64,000 nt of DNA from CAVUNY01 sp963843535 (GTDB lineage: Bacteria > Chloroflexota > Anaerolineae > Anaerolineales > Anaerolineaceae): the NCBI GenBank assembly GCA_963843535.1, contig CAWJKU010000004.1, forward strand, positions 806,001 through 870,000, written 5' to 3'. Positions 25,047 through 34,318 of the stretch are shown in pieces (within the stretch, counting starts at the first letter, position 1; every line of letters starts with the position of its first letter). The notes below the pieces were generated by a model, which worked only from the letters and a program-made list of their open reading frames with translations, ran no database searches and was not told the origin of the DNA. Position numbers and translations under genes: made by a program.

Positions 25047-27593
25047 CTACCGGAGCGTGCGTTGTTCACGCGCCAGGTATATGGCCCCACCGACCAGGGC
25101 TCCGACGGCCAGAACTGCCATCACGATGGTTAATGGCCCTGTGCCAGCGGCGGTTGGCTCCGGGGTGGTGGTCGGGGTGGGCGTTTGGGAGAGCCGGGTG
25201 TTTTCTGTACGGACAGCCCTTGTTTCTGCCAGCGCGGTGGCGGCATCGATGGTTGCCGTCGATGGGGTGATCGAGCCAGTCGGACGGGGTGATGCCAGGC
25301 TGGTGGCTGCCCTCGTCAGGCTGGTGGCGGAAGGCGCGGGTGTGTTGGTGATCGTCTGAAATGGCGAAGTCGGTGTAGCGGTACGAGTTCGCGTGGGAGT
25401 AGACGAGCGAAATATAAAGGTGGAAGTTGGGAAACGCGTCAGCGTACGAGTCCGGATGGGGGTTAACGTCACCGTAGGGGTGATGGTGCGGGTGGATGTA
25501 GGAGTCGGTGTAGGGGGAATGGGCGTGACCGAAACCACCTCAGAATCGATAAAATTCCCATCCAGGCCCACAATCCGCAGCCGGTAGTAATACGGGGTGT
25601 TGTTTGTCAGGCCAGTATCCGTATATTCGTATGATGCCCCGCCTGAGCCTGCGCCCTGGCGCGGCAGCATTGAGATATCGGCGAAGCCGGTCGTGGCCTG
25701 GGTACTGCGCTGCACGATATAACCACCGATGTTGATTTCACTGGATGTTGTCCAAAGAACCCTGGCACTGGCATTCAGAGGTTGGGCGGTAAGGCTGCTA
25801 AAAACAACCGCTGTGGGCTGGCCTGGTAAACCTGCCACCAATGGCAGCCGCGCAAGGTCAATGAAATTCGGATGCCCATCGGTCTTGACCGTTACCTTGA
25901 CCTCGTTCTTATCCATGTCGCAAGAGGTGAGCTGCCCGCCAGGAGACCCCGTGGTTTTCCAGGCGGACTGCACTGTGTCAAACCACCACAGTGGAAGAGA
26001 AGCCTGGTTGGTGGTCTGACCGCAGTATTGGGCAGATTCGATGGTATTAAGACAGGTCGCGTTAAGATCGTATTTGAAAAACAGGTCAAGCGTGGCACCG
26101 CTGTCCGGCGCGGTGGTGCTGGCCAAAAATACATCCCAAAAATTACCGCAGACAAAAGGATTGCCGATTTGTCCGGGAGTAAAGGGGATATTGTCTGTGC
26201 TTCCCTGGCCATGGTTGACGATCACCAGGCCGAAATCACTGCCGGTGCCGCCGCGTTGGAAGCCTATGCCGTTGCCAAAAACATATTGGGCACCGGTTTG
26301 AGCGGTTACTGCCTGAGCCTGCACGCCGGGCTTTTCCGTATTCCGTAAAATCGCAGCCCCTAACCGGTGGATGTCATTGGCGGAACACTGCGAGGCTCCC
26401 TGGCTGGCTAAAACACCTGACCCCCAGAAATTGTGATCCACCCTTCCTTTAACGCTGGTGGTACTTCCATTGCATTCTACCTGTGCTCCGCTGCGGTTGC
26501 TATGCAAGTTGTTGGCGAAGGCATTAAGCACGCCGGTGTTGGCGGTATCCATGTAGATCGCGTAGGCGTTGTTTCCGGTGATCTGGTTAAAGTTCAGGGT
26601 CACATTCGCCCTGTTGCTGGCGGTGATGTGCACGCCGTCCTCACCCTCGAGCAGGTCGTTCGACTCAATCACGAGGGTGTCAGGGTTGGGATCTGCCACC
26701 CAGATCAGGTCCCGATTGGGATTGGTACAACCGCCATCGTCGATTGCCAGGCCGCGGATCGTGGCGGCAGCAGATATTTTTAGCACTGCCTGATCACAGG
26801 AAGGGCCGGTGGCAGTGATGGTGCTGGTTCCCGTTCCCTGAATGGTATGTGGATGATCAACCAGGACATTATTCTGTTTGGTTAAGTAATTGCCAAGGAT
26901 GGTGATCACGCCGGGCGAGGTGGCTGCATCGATAGCGTCTTTCAATCCAGTACCCAGACCATCCGATTTATCATCCAGACTGTTAAGATAACACGGCGAA
27001 AGGTTTCCACAGGCGGCAGCGTCATTGGCAGCATACACCTGGGCGCTGGCAGCAATCACCGGAACAGCGCGAGCGTCTTCACTCACCTTAATCCAGTTGC
27101 TGCCCGTGCTTAATCCGTAGACGCGCCCGATGACAGAACCGATTGGGCTTCCCCCAGCCGCGGATTTTCCAATACGCAGGTTGAATGGAAGCAAATCGCC
27201 GAATGTACCGGCGGGAAGGGTGAAATGGCTGAGCGCGCCGCCTATTAAGCTGAATCCGGATAGGGATTCGCATTTTGTCGAGTCGGAATCATACGCTCTT
27301 CCACTGACCGTCCCCACTGCGGCGAATTCAAACTGGTCCACTGCCCAATTCTGAGGGGCGTAAATGCATACTAGCAGGTCTGGCTGCGTGATCGTACCAT
27401 CCAGCTTTTCGACGGAAAAATCTATTTTAAAATTTAAGCGCTGTCCGGCAGCGCACCCGCTGGATGGGCACACATTGGGGCTGACCAGGTCCACAGCGGC
27501 GGTTTGCGGTGCTTCAGGTCCGCTGAATTGGCTGCCCAACAGACCAATGAAAAAGATTGCCAGCGCCAGGGTTCGAAAGGTGTTTGACAGCAT
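25047..27593 (-). CDS. Large surface protein: beta-helix, Fn3, Thr/Pro stalk, C-terminal membrane anchor
   Basis: An 848-residue secreted protein. After the signal peptide (about 1-28) come a beta-rich domain, a right-handed parallel beta-helix region (about 200-420) with NosD/PbH1-like repeats, and a mixed region with paired Cys. An Fn3-like domain (about 610-700; NNTPYYYRLR type) precedes a Thr/Pro/Arg-rich stalk (about 700-815). The hydrophobic anchor is VMAVLAVGALVGGAIYL, followed by a basic end. This matches an envelope-anchored adhesin or glycan-binding protein; enzymatic motifs are not seen. The C-terminal helix-plus-basic tail resembles sorting signals. GGAG precedes the ATG. Confidence 0.8.
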   Translation of the reverse strand: MLSNTFRTLALAIFFIGLLGSQFSGPEAPQTAAVDLVSPNVCPSSGCAAGQRLNFKIDFSVEKLDGTITQPDLLVCIYAPQNWAVDQFEFAAVGTVSGRAYDSDSTKCESLSGFSLIGGALSHFTLPAGTFGDLLPFNLRIGKSAAGGSPIGSVIGRVYGLSTGSNWIKVSEDARAVPVIAASAQVYAANDAAACGNLSPCYLNSLDDKSDGLGTGLKDAIDAATSPGVITILGNYLTKQNNVLVDHPHTIQGTGTSTITATGPSCDQAVLKISAAATIRGLAIDDGGCTNPNRDLIWVADPNPDTLVIESNDLLEGEDGVHITASNRANVTLNFNQITGNNAYAIYMDTANTGVLNAFANNLHSNRSGAQVECNGSTTSVKGRVDHNFWGSGVLASQGASQCSANDIHRLGAAILRNTEKPGVQAQAVTAQTGAQYVFGNGIGFQRGGTGSDFGLVIVNHGQGSTDNIPFTPGQIGNPFVCGNFWDVFLASTTAPDSGATLDLFFKYDLNATCLNTIESAQYCGQTTNQASLPLWWFDTVQSAWKTTGSPGGQLTSCDMDKNEVKVTVKTDGHPNFIDLARLPLVAGLPGQPTAVVFSSLTAQPLNASARVLWTTSSEINIGGYIVQRSTQATTGFADISMLPRQGAGSGGASYEYTDTGLTNNTPYYYRLRIVGLDGNFIDSEVVSVTPIPPTPTPTSTRTITPTVTLTPIRTRTLTRFPTSTFIFRSSTPTRTRTATPTSPFQTITNTPAPSATSLTRAATSLASPRPTGSITPSTATIDAATALAETRAVRTENTRLSQTPTPTTTPEPTAAGTGPLTIVMAVLAVGALVGGAIYLAREQRTLR

Positions 27594-27714
27594 GCAGTCA
27601 GCTCCAGATGATGGTTCGCGTCACCTGTATTTTACATCATTAACCAAATTGCCCGCATTTCACGGGGGGATGGTTTGTGCATCTCGCCCGACCATCACGC
27701 CCAGTGATTAATGT

Positions 27715-27720
27715 TAGAAT
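27715..27720 (+). promoter_or_regulatory. -10 box 7 nt before the proline dehydrogenase ATG
   Basis: TGTTAGAAT (extended -10 form, TAGAAT at 27715-27720) ends 7 nt before the ATG at 27728, with no Shine-Dalgarno; a leaderless mRNA is the likely outcome. Confidence 0.45.
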
Positions 27721-27727
27721 AATTAAC

Positions 27728-28687
27728 ATGCTGCGTTCATTTTTTATCTCTCTCGCGCGCTCTGCGTGGGCCCAGCGGACCTTACCAGGTTGGCGTATCA
27801 CTAAAAAGCTGGCTAGCCGGTTTATCGCGGGCGAGAGCTTAGACGAAGCGATCCAGGTGATCCGCCAGTTAAATGAGCGCGGCATTCAGGCCAGCATCGA
27901 TTATTTAGGGGAAAATACCACCACTCTGGATGCAGCCAGTCTGGCGGTTGAGGAAATCATTCAAATTTTGGAAAAAATAAACCTTTCCGGAGTGCGTGCG
28001 AATATATCGATCAAGCTCAGCCAGATCGGTCTAAACCTGGATGCGGATTTCTGCCAGAAGAACTTGACGGAGATTTTAACCAAAGCAAGCCAGTGGGGTA
28101 ATTTTATCCGAATTGATATGGAAGATTCGTCCCTCACTGAAAAGACCGTTGGCGCTTATATCGGTGCCCGCCAGCTGAAAATGGATAACTGCGGCATCGT
28201 CATCCAGTCTTACCTGTACCGCAGCCAGGCAGATATCCAACGCATGTTGGCCTTCAATGGAAAAGTGAGATTGTGCAAGGGGGCATACCAGGAGCCGCCC
28301 GAAATCGCATTTCGCAAGAAACGCGAGGTGGACGAAAATTACGAACAGCTGGCGGATCTTTTAATGAATGGGGCGATCAAGGCCGGCGCGCCGCGATTGA
28401 GCGCGGATGGACGCACTCCGCCCCTTCCGGCTTTTGCCACTCACGATGAACGCCTGATTCGAAAAATATGCACCTCCGCCGCTAACCTTAACCTTCCGCA
28501 AGATGCGGTGGAATTTCAGATGCTGTACGGGATTCGCCGCGATTTACAAGATCGGCTGGCTTCCGGGGGATACCCGGTTCGAGTGTATGTCCCGTACGGC
28601 ACGCATTGGTTTCCCTATTTCATGCGCCGCCTGGGCGAACGCCCCGCGAACGTGTGGTTTTTCCTTGCCAATTTCTTTCGCAGATAG
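27728..28687 (+). CDS. Proline dehydrogenase (PRODH family, short form)
   Basis: FAD-dependent oxidation of proline to delta1-pyrroline-5-carboxylate at the membrane. The 319 residues have the TIM-barrel PRODH pattern: IKLSQIGL, FIRIDMEDS, YLYRSQADIQRM, RLCKGAYQEP, FATHDERLI, EFQMLYGIR and the terminal VYVPYG, matching PutA/Bacillus-type monofunctional enzymes. P5C dehydrogenase is not adjacent. The upstream extension to 27677 is ignored because the -10 box and homology point to ATG 27728. It is followed 7 nt later by the SDR gene. Confidence 0.92.
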   Translation: MLRSFFISLARSAWAQRTLPGWRITKKLASRFIAGESLDEAIQVIRQLNERGIQASIDYLGENTTTLDAASLAVEEIIQILEKINLSGVRANISIKLSQIGLNLDADFCQKNLTEILTKASQWGNFIRIDMEDSSLTEKTVGAYIGARQLKMDNCGIVIQSYLYRSQADIQRMLAFNGKVRLCKGAYQEPPEIAFRKKREVDENYEQLADLLMNGAIKAGAPRLSADGRTPPLPAFATHDERLIRKICTSAANLNLPQDAVEFQMLYGIRRDLQDRLASGGYPVRVYVPYGTHWFPYFMRRLGERPANVWFFLANFFRR

Positions 28688-28694
28688 GGATTTG

Positions 28695-29429
28695 ATGGAT
28701 TCTACTGACGAAGCTGCACCGTTGGCCGTGGTAACCGGGGCTGCACACCGGCTGGGTAAGGCAATTGCCGTTGAGCTGGCTCAATGCGGGTATGTGATTG
28801 GCCTGCATTACTTTCGTTCTGCGGTGGCAGCACAGGAAACAGCTGACCAGCTCAAGGAAGGTGGAGCCACGGTTGAGCTCCTGCAAGCTGATCTCCGAGA
28901 CGCAGCCCAGGTAGAAGGCCTTTTTCAGCATCTGGACAATTTACCGTACCGGCTCAAGGTCTGGGTAAATTCTGCCTCGGTCATGGACCGGGGTGATCTA
29001 CGCATGCTGGCGGTCGATGATTGGGATGCCACTCTGGCGCTCAATTTGAGGGCTCCCTGGTTGTGCGCTCGTGAGGCAGCCAGGCGCATGGAAGAAGGTG
29101 GGGTGATCATCAACCTGACGGACAGCGGCGCGCGCAAGACCTGGACCGGTTTCGCGGCGTATGCGGTGAGCAAGGCCGGTTTGGAAACGCTGACCCGCTT
29201 GCTGGCGAAGACCCTGGCGCCTAAGGTTCGGGTAAATGCCGTTGCTCCGGGATTTATTTTACCGGCGGAAGGCCAGGATAAAGCCGAGTGGGTGCGCCTG
29301 GTGGAACGCCTGCCTCTCCGGCAGGCCGGTTCGCCGGCAGATGTGGCTAAAGCGGTCCGCTTTTTAGTTGAAAACCAATACATCACCGGTGAGACGATCG
29401 TCGTCGACGGAGGTTACCAATTGGTCTAA
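28695..29429 (+). CDS. Short-chain dehydrogenase/reductase, pteridine-reductase-like subgroup
   Basis: A 244-residue SDR with cofactor motif TGAAHRLG (14-21). The Arg before the last Gly is typical of pteridine reductase/FolM-type enzymes. Also present are NSASVM, catalytic YAVSK (Tyr156, Lys160) and VNAVAPGFIL. NADPH preference is suggested by the Arg and by HYFRS after strand 2. The reaction is not determined. Start ATG at 28695, preceded by AGGGA; the long overlapping frame upstream is not used. It sits between proline dehydrogenase (7 nt) and the UbiA-like gene (5 nt), so the three appear to be one unit. Confidence 0.88.
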   Translation: MDSTDEAAPLAVVTGAAHRLGKAIAVELAQCGYVIGLHYFRSAVAAQETADQLKEGGATVELLQADLRDAAQVEGLFQHLDNLPYRLKVWVNSASVMDRGDLRMLAVDDWDATLALNLRAPWLCAREAARRMEEGGVIINLTDSGARKTWTGFAAYAVSKAGLETLTRLLAKTLAPKVRVNAVAPGFILPAEGQDKAEWVRLVERLPLRQAGSPADVAKAVRFLVENQYITGETIVVDGGYQLV

Positions 29430-29434
29430 AGAAT

Positions 29435-30361
29435 ATGAACGAACCTCAAACCCCCACTAATTTCCAATTGTTGATCCGTTATACCCATCCCTGGCTGCTG
29501 CTGGCTGGCGTTGTTTCCTATATCTTGGGCGCTGGAATCGCCAGGTATTTGGGCTTCGCGGTTTATGGGATCAATTTTTGGGGCGGTATGCTGGCGGTCG
29601 TCCTGCTGCAGTTAGCCAGTTATATGCTCAAGCTGTATTATGACCTGGCAGAAGCGGCGGGGCCATTACGCCAGATACAGAAAGGTGTTGAAGACATCGA
29701 TAAAATCACCGCCAGGCGCCTGTCCAATTCCTCTGTCTTGTTTTTAGCTTTTACCATCCTGGCAGCAGGGGCAGCCATCACGGTTTTACTCGTATCTCAA
29801 GGCGCCATGCATTTCTCCGGGGTGTTGATCCTGGGCGCGGCTTTTTTGCTGGCCTTTTTTTATGGGGTGCCTCCTTTCCGCCTGGCATATCGTGGGTACG
29901 GTGAATTCAGCGAAGCGGTTTTGATCTCCAGCCTTTTTCCGGCATTGGGATATGTCATCCAAACCGGGGAGCTGCACCGGTTGTTAGCGATGATCACTTT
30001 TCCTTTACTGGCCCTATTCCTGGCGATGCGCCTCGCTCAATCCCTGGAGCATTACGCCCGCGACCAAAAGCTTGCCCACCAGACGATGATGATCGCGCTG
30101 GGCTGGCAGCGAGGGATGCAGTTTCATAATATATTGATATTGGTTGGCTACCTCTTGCTGGGGATCGCCAATATTTTTGGCCTGGCGTGGCCCCTGACCT
30201 GGCCCGGCTTACTCACCCTGCCGGTTGGCCTGTTCCAAATTTTTCAGATGAGCCAGATCGCCAGCGGTGGGAAACCTTCCTGGCGCCTGCTGCGCGTCAC
30301 TTCCGTGGCGACCTTCGGCCTGACTTTGTATTTTCTGACGCTGGCGATCTGGACAGGGTAA
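29435..30361 (+). CDS. UbiA/MenA-like integral membrane prenyltransferase homologue
   Basis: A 308-residue membrane protein with about eight to nine helices and the UbiA-fold C-terminal landmarks, including a segment FFYGVPPFRLAYRGYGEFSE similar to YTGPPFRLxYxGxGE of MenA-type enzymes. The first Asp-rich motif NDxxDxxxD is not intact: the corresponding YYDLAEAA region has one Asp. So catalysis on a polyprenyl diphosphate is doubtful, or the substrate differs. It overlaps neither neighbour and starts 5 nt after the SDR gene. Confidence 0.68.
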   Translation: MNEPQTPTNFQLLIRYTHPWLLLAGVVSYILGAGIARYLGFAVYGINFWGGMLAVVLLQLASYMLKLYYDLAEAAGPLRQIQKGVEDIDKITARRLSNSSVLFLAFTILAAGAAITVLLVSQGAMHFSGVLILGAAFLLAFFYGVPPFRLAYRGYGEFSEAVLISSLFPALGYVIQTGELHRLLAMITFPLLALFLAMRLAQSLEHYARDQKLAHQTMMIALGWQRGMQFHNILILVGYLLLGIANIFGLAWPLTWPGLLTLPVGLFQIFQMSQIASGGKPSWRLLRVTSVATFGLTLYFLTLAIWTG

Positions 30362-30367
30362 ACCTTT

Positions 30368-31603
30368 ATGCCTGAGTTCTTGACACTGATGCCTCCATCC
30401 AGTGCGCTGGCGATATTAACCCGGCATCTTCCACCGCCTGAGCCGGAGATTGAAAAGATCCCGCTCAGGTCCGCAACCGGGCGGGTGCTGGCAGCCCCGG
30501 TGGTCGCTGCCGAACCTCTACCCGGCTTTGCGCGCAGTACCGTGGATGGGTTCGCAGTGATTGCGGCGGATACATTCGGCGCCAGCGACAGTCTGCCCAT
30601 TTACCTCTCTCTGGTAGGTGAGGTTGAGATGGGCCGTTCGCCTGTTTTTAAGCTGAAACGCACCCAGGCAGCCTTGATCCATACAGGCGGCATGCTGCCG
30701 GAAGGCGCAGATGCGGTGGTCATGGTCGAAATGACCCAAAAATCACGCCCGGGTGAAATCGAAATCCTGCGGGCGGTCGCGGTAGGGGAGAATATCCTGC
30801 AGATGGGTGAAGATGTGTCTCCTGGCAGTGAGGTTATCCCGACAGGAACCTGGCTGAGGTCGATGGAAATTGGAGGGTTGGCCGCGCTTGGTGTAACAAC
30901 GGTCAGCGTCGCGCGTAAGCCGCGCATTGCCATCCTTTCCAGCGGGGATGAAATCGTCGCTCCCGACCAGATTCCCGAACCCGGGCAGGTGCGGGATGTC
31001 AACAGCTATACCCTGGCAGCGCTGGTAGAGAAAGAAGGCGGCAGCCCTGAACTGTATGGAATCATCGCGGATCAACGCTCGGAGCTTGAAAGGGCTGTGC
31101 GCCGGGCCCTGGCGGAATGCGATGCGGTCGTGATCACCGCCGGCTCATCAGCCAGCACGCGCGATTTAACCGCTGATGTGATCCAGGCGATGGGCCAGCC
31201 CGGTGTGCTGGTGCATGGGGTCAATGTGAAACCCGGTAAGCCTACCATCCTGGGTGTTTGCGGTGGTAAAGCAGTGATCGGCCTTCCTGGAAACCCGGTC
31301 AGCGCCCTGGTTATTGCTCAAATTTTTGTGGTTCCCGTTATCCGGCACTTACTTGGCCTGAAAAGATCGCTCCATACCCCGGCAGTAACCGCCCGTCTGG
31401 CGCTCAACCTGGCATCTCAGGCAGGGCGTGAAGATTGGGTGCCGGTGCGTCTGGTGCAAACGGCGCAGGGCTGGGAGGCAGACCCAATTTTTTATAAGAG
31501 CAACCTGATCTTTTCCCTGGTCCGCGCCGATGGGTTGATCCATATTTCAGCCGATGCCAACGGCCTGGAAGCGGGTGAGCTGGTCGAGGTGGAAATTTTA
31601 TAA
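30368..31603 (+). CDS. moeA: Molybdopterin molybdotransferase MoeA
   Basis: Inserts molybdate into adenylylated molybdopterin, the last step of molybdenum cofactor synthesis, in the cytoplasm. The 411 residues give the MoeA order: domain I/II with FARSTVDGFAV, GADAVVMVE, then the MPT-binding domain III with ILSSGDEIV, ITAGSSASTRD, HGVNVKPGKP, VIGLPGNPVSALV, and a C-terminal beta barrel. It is followed at once by a second moeA-type gene with a 1-nt overlap; tandem moeA genes may give separate Mo and W or different stages. Confidence 0.93.
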   Translation: MPEFLTLMPPSSALAILTRHLPPPEPEIEKIPLRSATGRVLAAPVVAAEPLPGFARSTVDGFAVIAADTFGASDSLPIYLSLVGEVEMGRSPVFKLKRTQAALIHTGGMLPEGADAVVMVEMTQKSRPGEIEILRAVAVGENILQMGEDVSPGSEVIPTGTWLRSMEIGGLAALGVTTVSVARKPRIAILSSGDEIVAPDQIPEPGQVRDVNSYTLAALVEKEGGSPELYGIIADQRSELERAVRRALAECDAVVITAGSSASTRDLTADVIQAMGQPGVLVHGVNVKPGKPTILGVCGGKAVIGLPGNPVSALVIAQIFVVPVIRHLLGLKRSLHTPAVTARLALNLASQAGREDWVPVRLVQTAQGWEADPIFYKSNLIFSLVRADGLIHISADANGLEAGELVEVEIL

Positions 31604-33579
31604 TGAAACGCGTTTATTTACACGACATTCCTCTCTCAGAGGCAGTTGAGCGATTTACCCAGCAGTTAATAGCAGCCGGAGCTGGCGGAATTCTGCGCGT
31701 CGAGGATATTTTGATCGACGAACAGGCGGTGGGCCGGGTGCTGGTGGAACCTGCCTGGGCGAAAATTTCTTCACCCCACTACCATGCTTCCGCCATGGAT
31801 GGTTTTGCCTTACGCGCGGGCGATATCGCCGGGGCGATGCCCACCGCGCCGGTGACTTTGGCGGTGGGCGAACAGGCGGTGTATGTCGATACCGGCGACC
31901 CGCTCCCGGATTGGGCCAATACCGTGGTCCCGGTGGAAAACGTAGAGGCTTTCGATGCAGCCGGATATGTGGCGGCGGACCCACGCCAACCCATTGCCAT
32001 TCGAATAAGGACCGGGCAACCTCCGTGGAGCCACGTCCGCCCGATGGGCGAAGATATTGTGGCCACCCAGCTGATCCTGCCGGCAGGACATGTGCTGCGC
32101 CCGGTGGACCTGGGCGCGTTAATCGCCGGCGGACTGACGAAGGTGCGAGTGAGCGGTAAACCGCGGGTGGCGGTGATCCCCACCGGGTCAGAGCTGGTGC
32201 CCCCCGGGCAGGTGGTGAAGCGTGGGGATATCATCGAATACAACTCGATTGTACTGGCGGGACAGGTAATCACCTGGGGTGGGGAGCCAATCCGTTCAGG
32301 TATCATTGCGGATGACTACGCGTTGATCTGCCATGCCGTCCAGCAGGCAGCGGATACCTGCGACCTGGTGCTGTTAAATGCGGGTTCTTCGGCCGGGAGC
32401 GAGGATTTTTCGGCGCGCGTGATCGACGAACTGGGCAAATTGCTGGTGCATGGGGTGGCAGTTCGTCCCGGACACCCCGTGATTTTGGGCATGCTCAAGC
32501 GCAGTCCACAGTCTGACCAACCCGGCAGGCAGATACCGGTGATCGGCGTTCCCGGATACCCGGTATCGGCGGCATTGACCGGTGAGATTTTTGTGGAGCC
32601 CTTACTGGCGCGCTGGTTGGGGCGAGCGCCGTCGCGACCGGTGGAGATCGAAGCGACTTTAACCCGAAAAGTGAATTCCCCCGCCGGAGATGATGATTAC
32701 ATGCGGGTTGTTGCAGGGCGGGTCGGAGAAAAAATGCTGGCTGCGCCCGTCTCACGCGGGGCGGGCGTTATTACCTCGCTGGTGCGGGCGGACGGGATTG
32801 TGATCATGCCGTCTGGCGTACAGGGGCTTGAGGCCGGGGCGAAAGTGAAAGTGCGGCTGTACCGCGAACCCCATGAATTGGAGCACACCCTGTTTGCCAT
32901 CGGTTCGCATGACATGACCCTCGATTTGCTGTCGCAGTACCTGGCGCAGCGCGGACGGCGCCTGGTTTCGGCGAATGTGGGCAGCCTGGGTGGGCTGGTG
33001 GCACTGCGGCGCGGGGAGGCTCACCTGGCAGGCACGCATCTGCTTGATCCGGAAAGCGGCGAATATAACGTTAAATATATCCGTGAATATTTACCGGATA
33101 TTCCGGTCAGGTTGATCACCTGGGTTCACCGAGAACAAGGATTGCTGGTTCACCGGGGGAATCCGAAAGGTATTGTTGGCCTGGGCGACCTGGCGCGAGA
33201 AGATATCACATTTATGAACCGCCAGCGGGGCGCCGGCACGCGGGTTTTACTGGATTATGAACTGCAAAAATTGGGTATCCAACCTGAACAGGTGCGAGGG
33301 TACGACCAGGAAGAGTATACCCACCTGGCTGTGGCAGCGGCGATAGCCTCCGGACGGGCGGACTGCGGCCTGGCGGTGACGGCATCTGCCAGCGCACTCG
33401 ACCTGGATTTCGTCCCGTTATTTCAAGAGCGCTATGACCTGGCAATTCCAGTGGAATTCCTGCAGAATGATCTGATGGATCCATTGTTTGCGGTGATGGA
33501 TGACGCAAATTTCCGTAAAGCAGTGGCTGCCCTGCCTGGTTATTCGGTCGAAGAAATGGGGAAGGTAGTGAATTTATAA
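31603..33579 (+). CDS. MoeA-type molybdotransferase fused to a periplasmic-binding-protein-like domain
   Basis: A 658-residue fusion. Residues 1-415 form a second MoeA (MDGFAL, GADTVVPVE-like, VIPTGSELV, NAGSSAGSEDF, HGVAVRPGHPVILG, VPGYPVSA). Residues about 425-650 form a PBP-like domain of the type (PF12727) found with MoeA/LysR (SHDMTLDLL, GSLGGLVALRRGEAHLAG, FMNRQRGAGTR). The second domain resembles ModE/ModA-like ligand binding and may sense molybdate or tungstate; that is inference. No signal peptide, so it is cytoplasmic. It overlaps the preceding moeA by 1 nt. Confidence 0.9.
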   Translation: MKRVYLHDIPLSEAVERFTQQLIAAGAGGILRVEDILIDEQAVGRVLVEPAWAKISSPHYHASAMDGFALRAGDIAGAMPTAPVTLAVGEQAVYVDTGDPLPDWANTVVPVENVEAFDAAGYVAADPRQPIAIRIRTGQPPWSHVRPMGEDIVATQLILPAGHVLRPVDLGALIAGGLTKVRVSGKPRVAVIPTGSELVPPGQVVKRGDIIEYNSIVLAGQVITWGGEPIRSGIIADDYALICHAVQQAADTCDLVLLNAGSSAGSEDFSARVIDELGKLLVHGVAVRPGHPVILGMLKRSPQSDQPGRQIPVIGVPGYPVSAALTGEIFVEPLLARWLGRAPSRPVEIEATLTRKVNSPAGDDDYMRVVAGRVGEKMLAAPVSRGAGVITSLVRADGIVIMPSGVQGLEAGAKVKVRLYREPHELEHTLFAIGSHDMTLDLLSQYLAQRGRRLVSANVGSLGGLVALRRGEAHLAGTHLLDPESGEYNVKYIREYLPDIPVRLITWVHREQGLLVHRGNPKGIVGLGDLAREDITFMNRQRGAGTRVLLDYELQKLGIQPEQVRGYDQEEYTHLAVAAAIASGRADCGLAVTASASALDLDFVPLFQERYDLAIPVEFLQNDLMDPLFAVMDDANFRKAVAALPGYSVEEMGKVVNL

Positions 33580-33671
33580 AGGCTGGTTTCATTAGCATTT
33601 GATGAGTATTTTCCCCAAAGGTTCTTCTCTGGCTTGAACCTCTCATCCTCTAGGTGTATGATAAAAGTCGG

Positions 33672-33699
33672 TTGTTTTGATCGATAAAACAGATATAAA
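33672..33699 (+). promoter_or_regulatory. Promoter of bcp
   Basis: TTGTTT (33672-33677), 16-nt spacer, TATAAA (33694-33699), then a GGAGG ribosome site before the bcp ATG. Confidence 0.6.
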
Positions 33700-33733
33700 C
33701 CGTTAATTATCGCTCACCATGTAGGAGGTTAGG

Positions 33734-34204
33734 ATGCCAATCTCTGCTAAAATTCCCGCCCCGGAATTTAACCTGCAAGACGAAAATGGAACCCTGCGCC
33801 AGCTGGCCGATTTTCGCGGCAAAGCGGTGGTTTTATATTTCTATCCCAAGGATGATACTCCGGGCTGCACCACTGAAGCGTGCGCCTTTCGCGATGACTA
33901 CTCGGCTTATACCGACGCCGGGGTGGTGATATTAGGGGTCAGCCCTGACGATCCGAAATCTCACCTCAAATTTAAAAAGAAGTACCATTTGCCATTTACT
34001 TTACTGGCTGATTTTGAGCACAAGGTATGCGAGCTGTACGGCGTATGGGGTTTAAAGAAGCTTGCCGGGAAGGAATATTACGGTGTGCTGCGCACGACCT
34101 TTCTCATCGGTCCGGATGGCAAAATTTTGAAAGTGTTCGAAGGTGTCAAACCGGACGGTCACAGTGCGGAAGTTCTGGCAGCATTGAAACAGGAAACTGC
34201 TTAG
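33734..34204 (+). CDS. bcp: Thioredoxin-dependent peroxiredoxin, Bcp/PrxQ type
   Basis: Reduces H2O2 and organic peroxides. The 156 residues show DDTPGCTTEACAFRD, with peroxidatic Cys45 and resolving Cys50 five residues apart, as in PrxQ. The fold is completed by the VSPDDPKSHLKF segment and the LRTTFLIGPDGKI motif near the end. AGGAGG precedes the ATG. It stands alone, ending at the shared terminator with the convergent Rrf2 gene. An antioxidant role next to the oxidase genes is plausible. Confidence 0.93.
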   Translation: MPISAKIPAPEFNLQDENGTLRQLADFRGKAVVLYFYPKDDTPGCTTEACAFRDDYSAYTDAGVVILGVSPDDPKSHLKFKKKYHLPFTLLADFEHKVCELYGVWGLKKLAGKEYYGVLRTTFLIGPDGKILKVFEGVKPDGHSAEVLAALKQETA

Positions 34205-34234
34205 GATTTTGCCAGATACAATTTGTACGGATGA

Positions 34235-34285
34235 AAAAGACATGATCGACCTCGATTACGGTCTTCGAGGCTGATCATGTCTTTT
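34235..34285. terminator. Bidirectional terminator between bcp and rrf2-type gene
   Basis: AAAAGACATGATC/GATCATGTCTTTT outer stem with CCTCG/CGAGG inside. The A and T tracts suit both directions. Confidence 0.85.
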
Positions 34286-34318
34286 ATTGCTGTGAATTAG
34301 TTATGAAATTGCGCCTGT

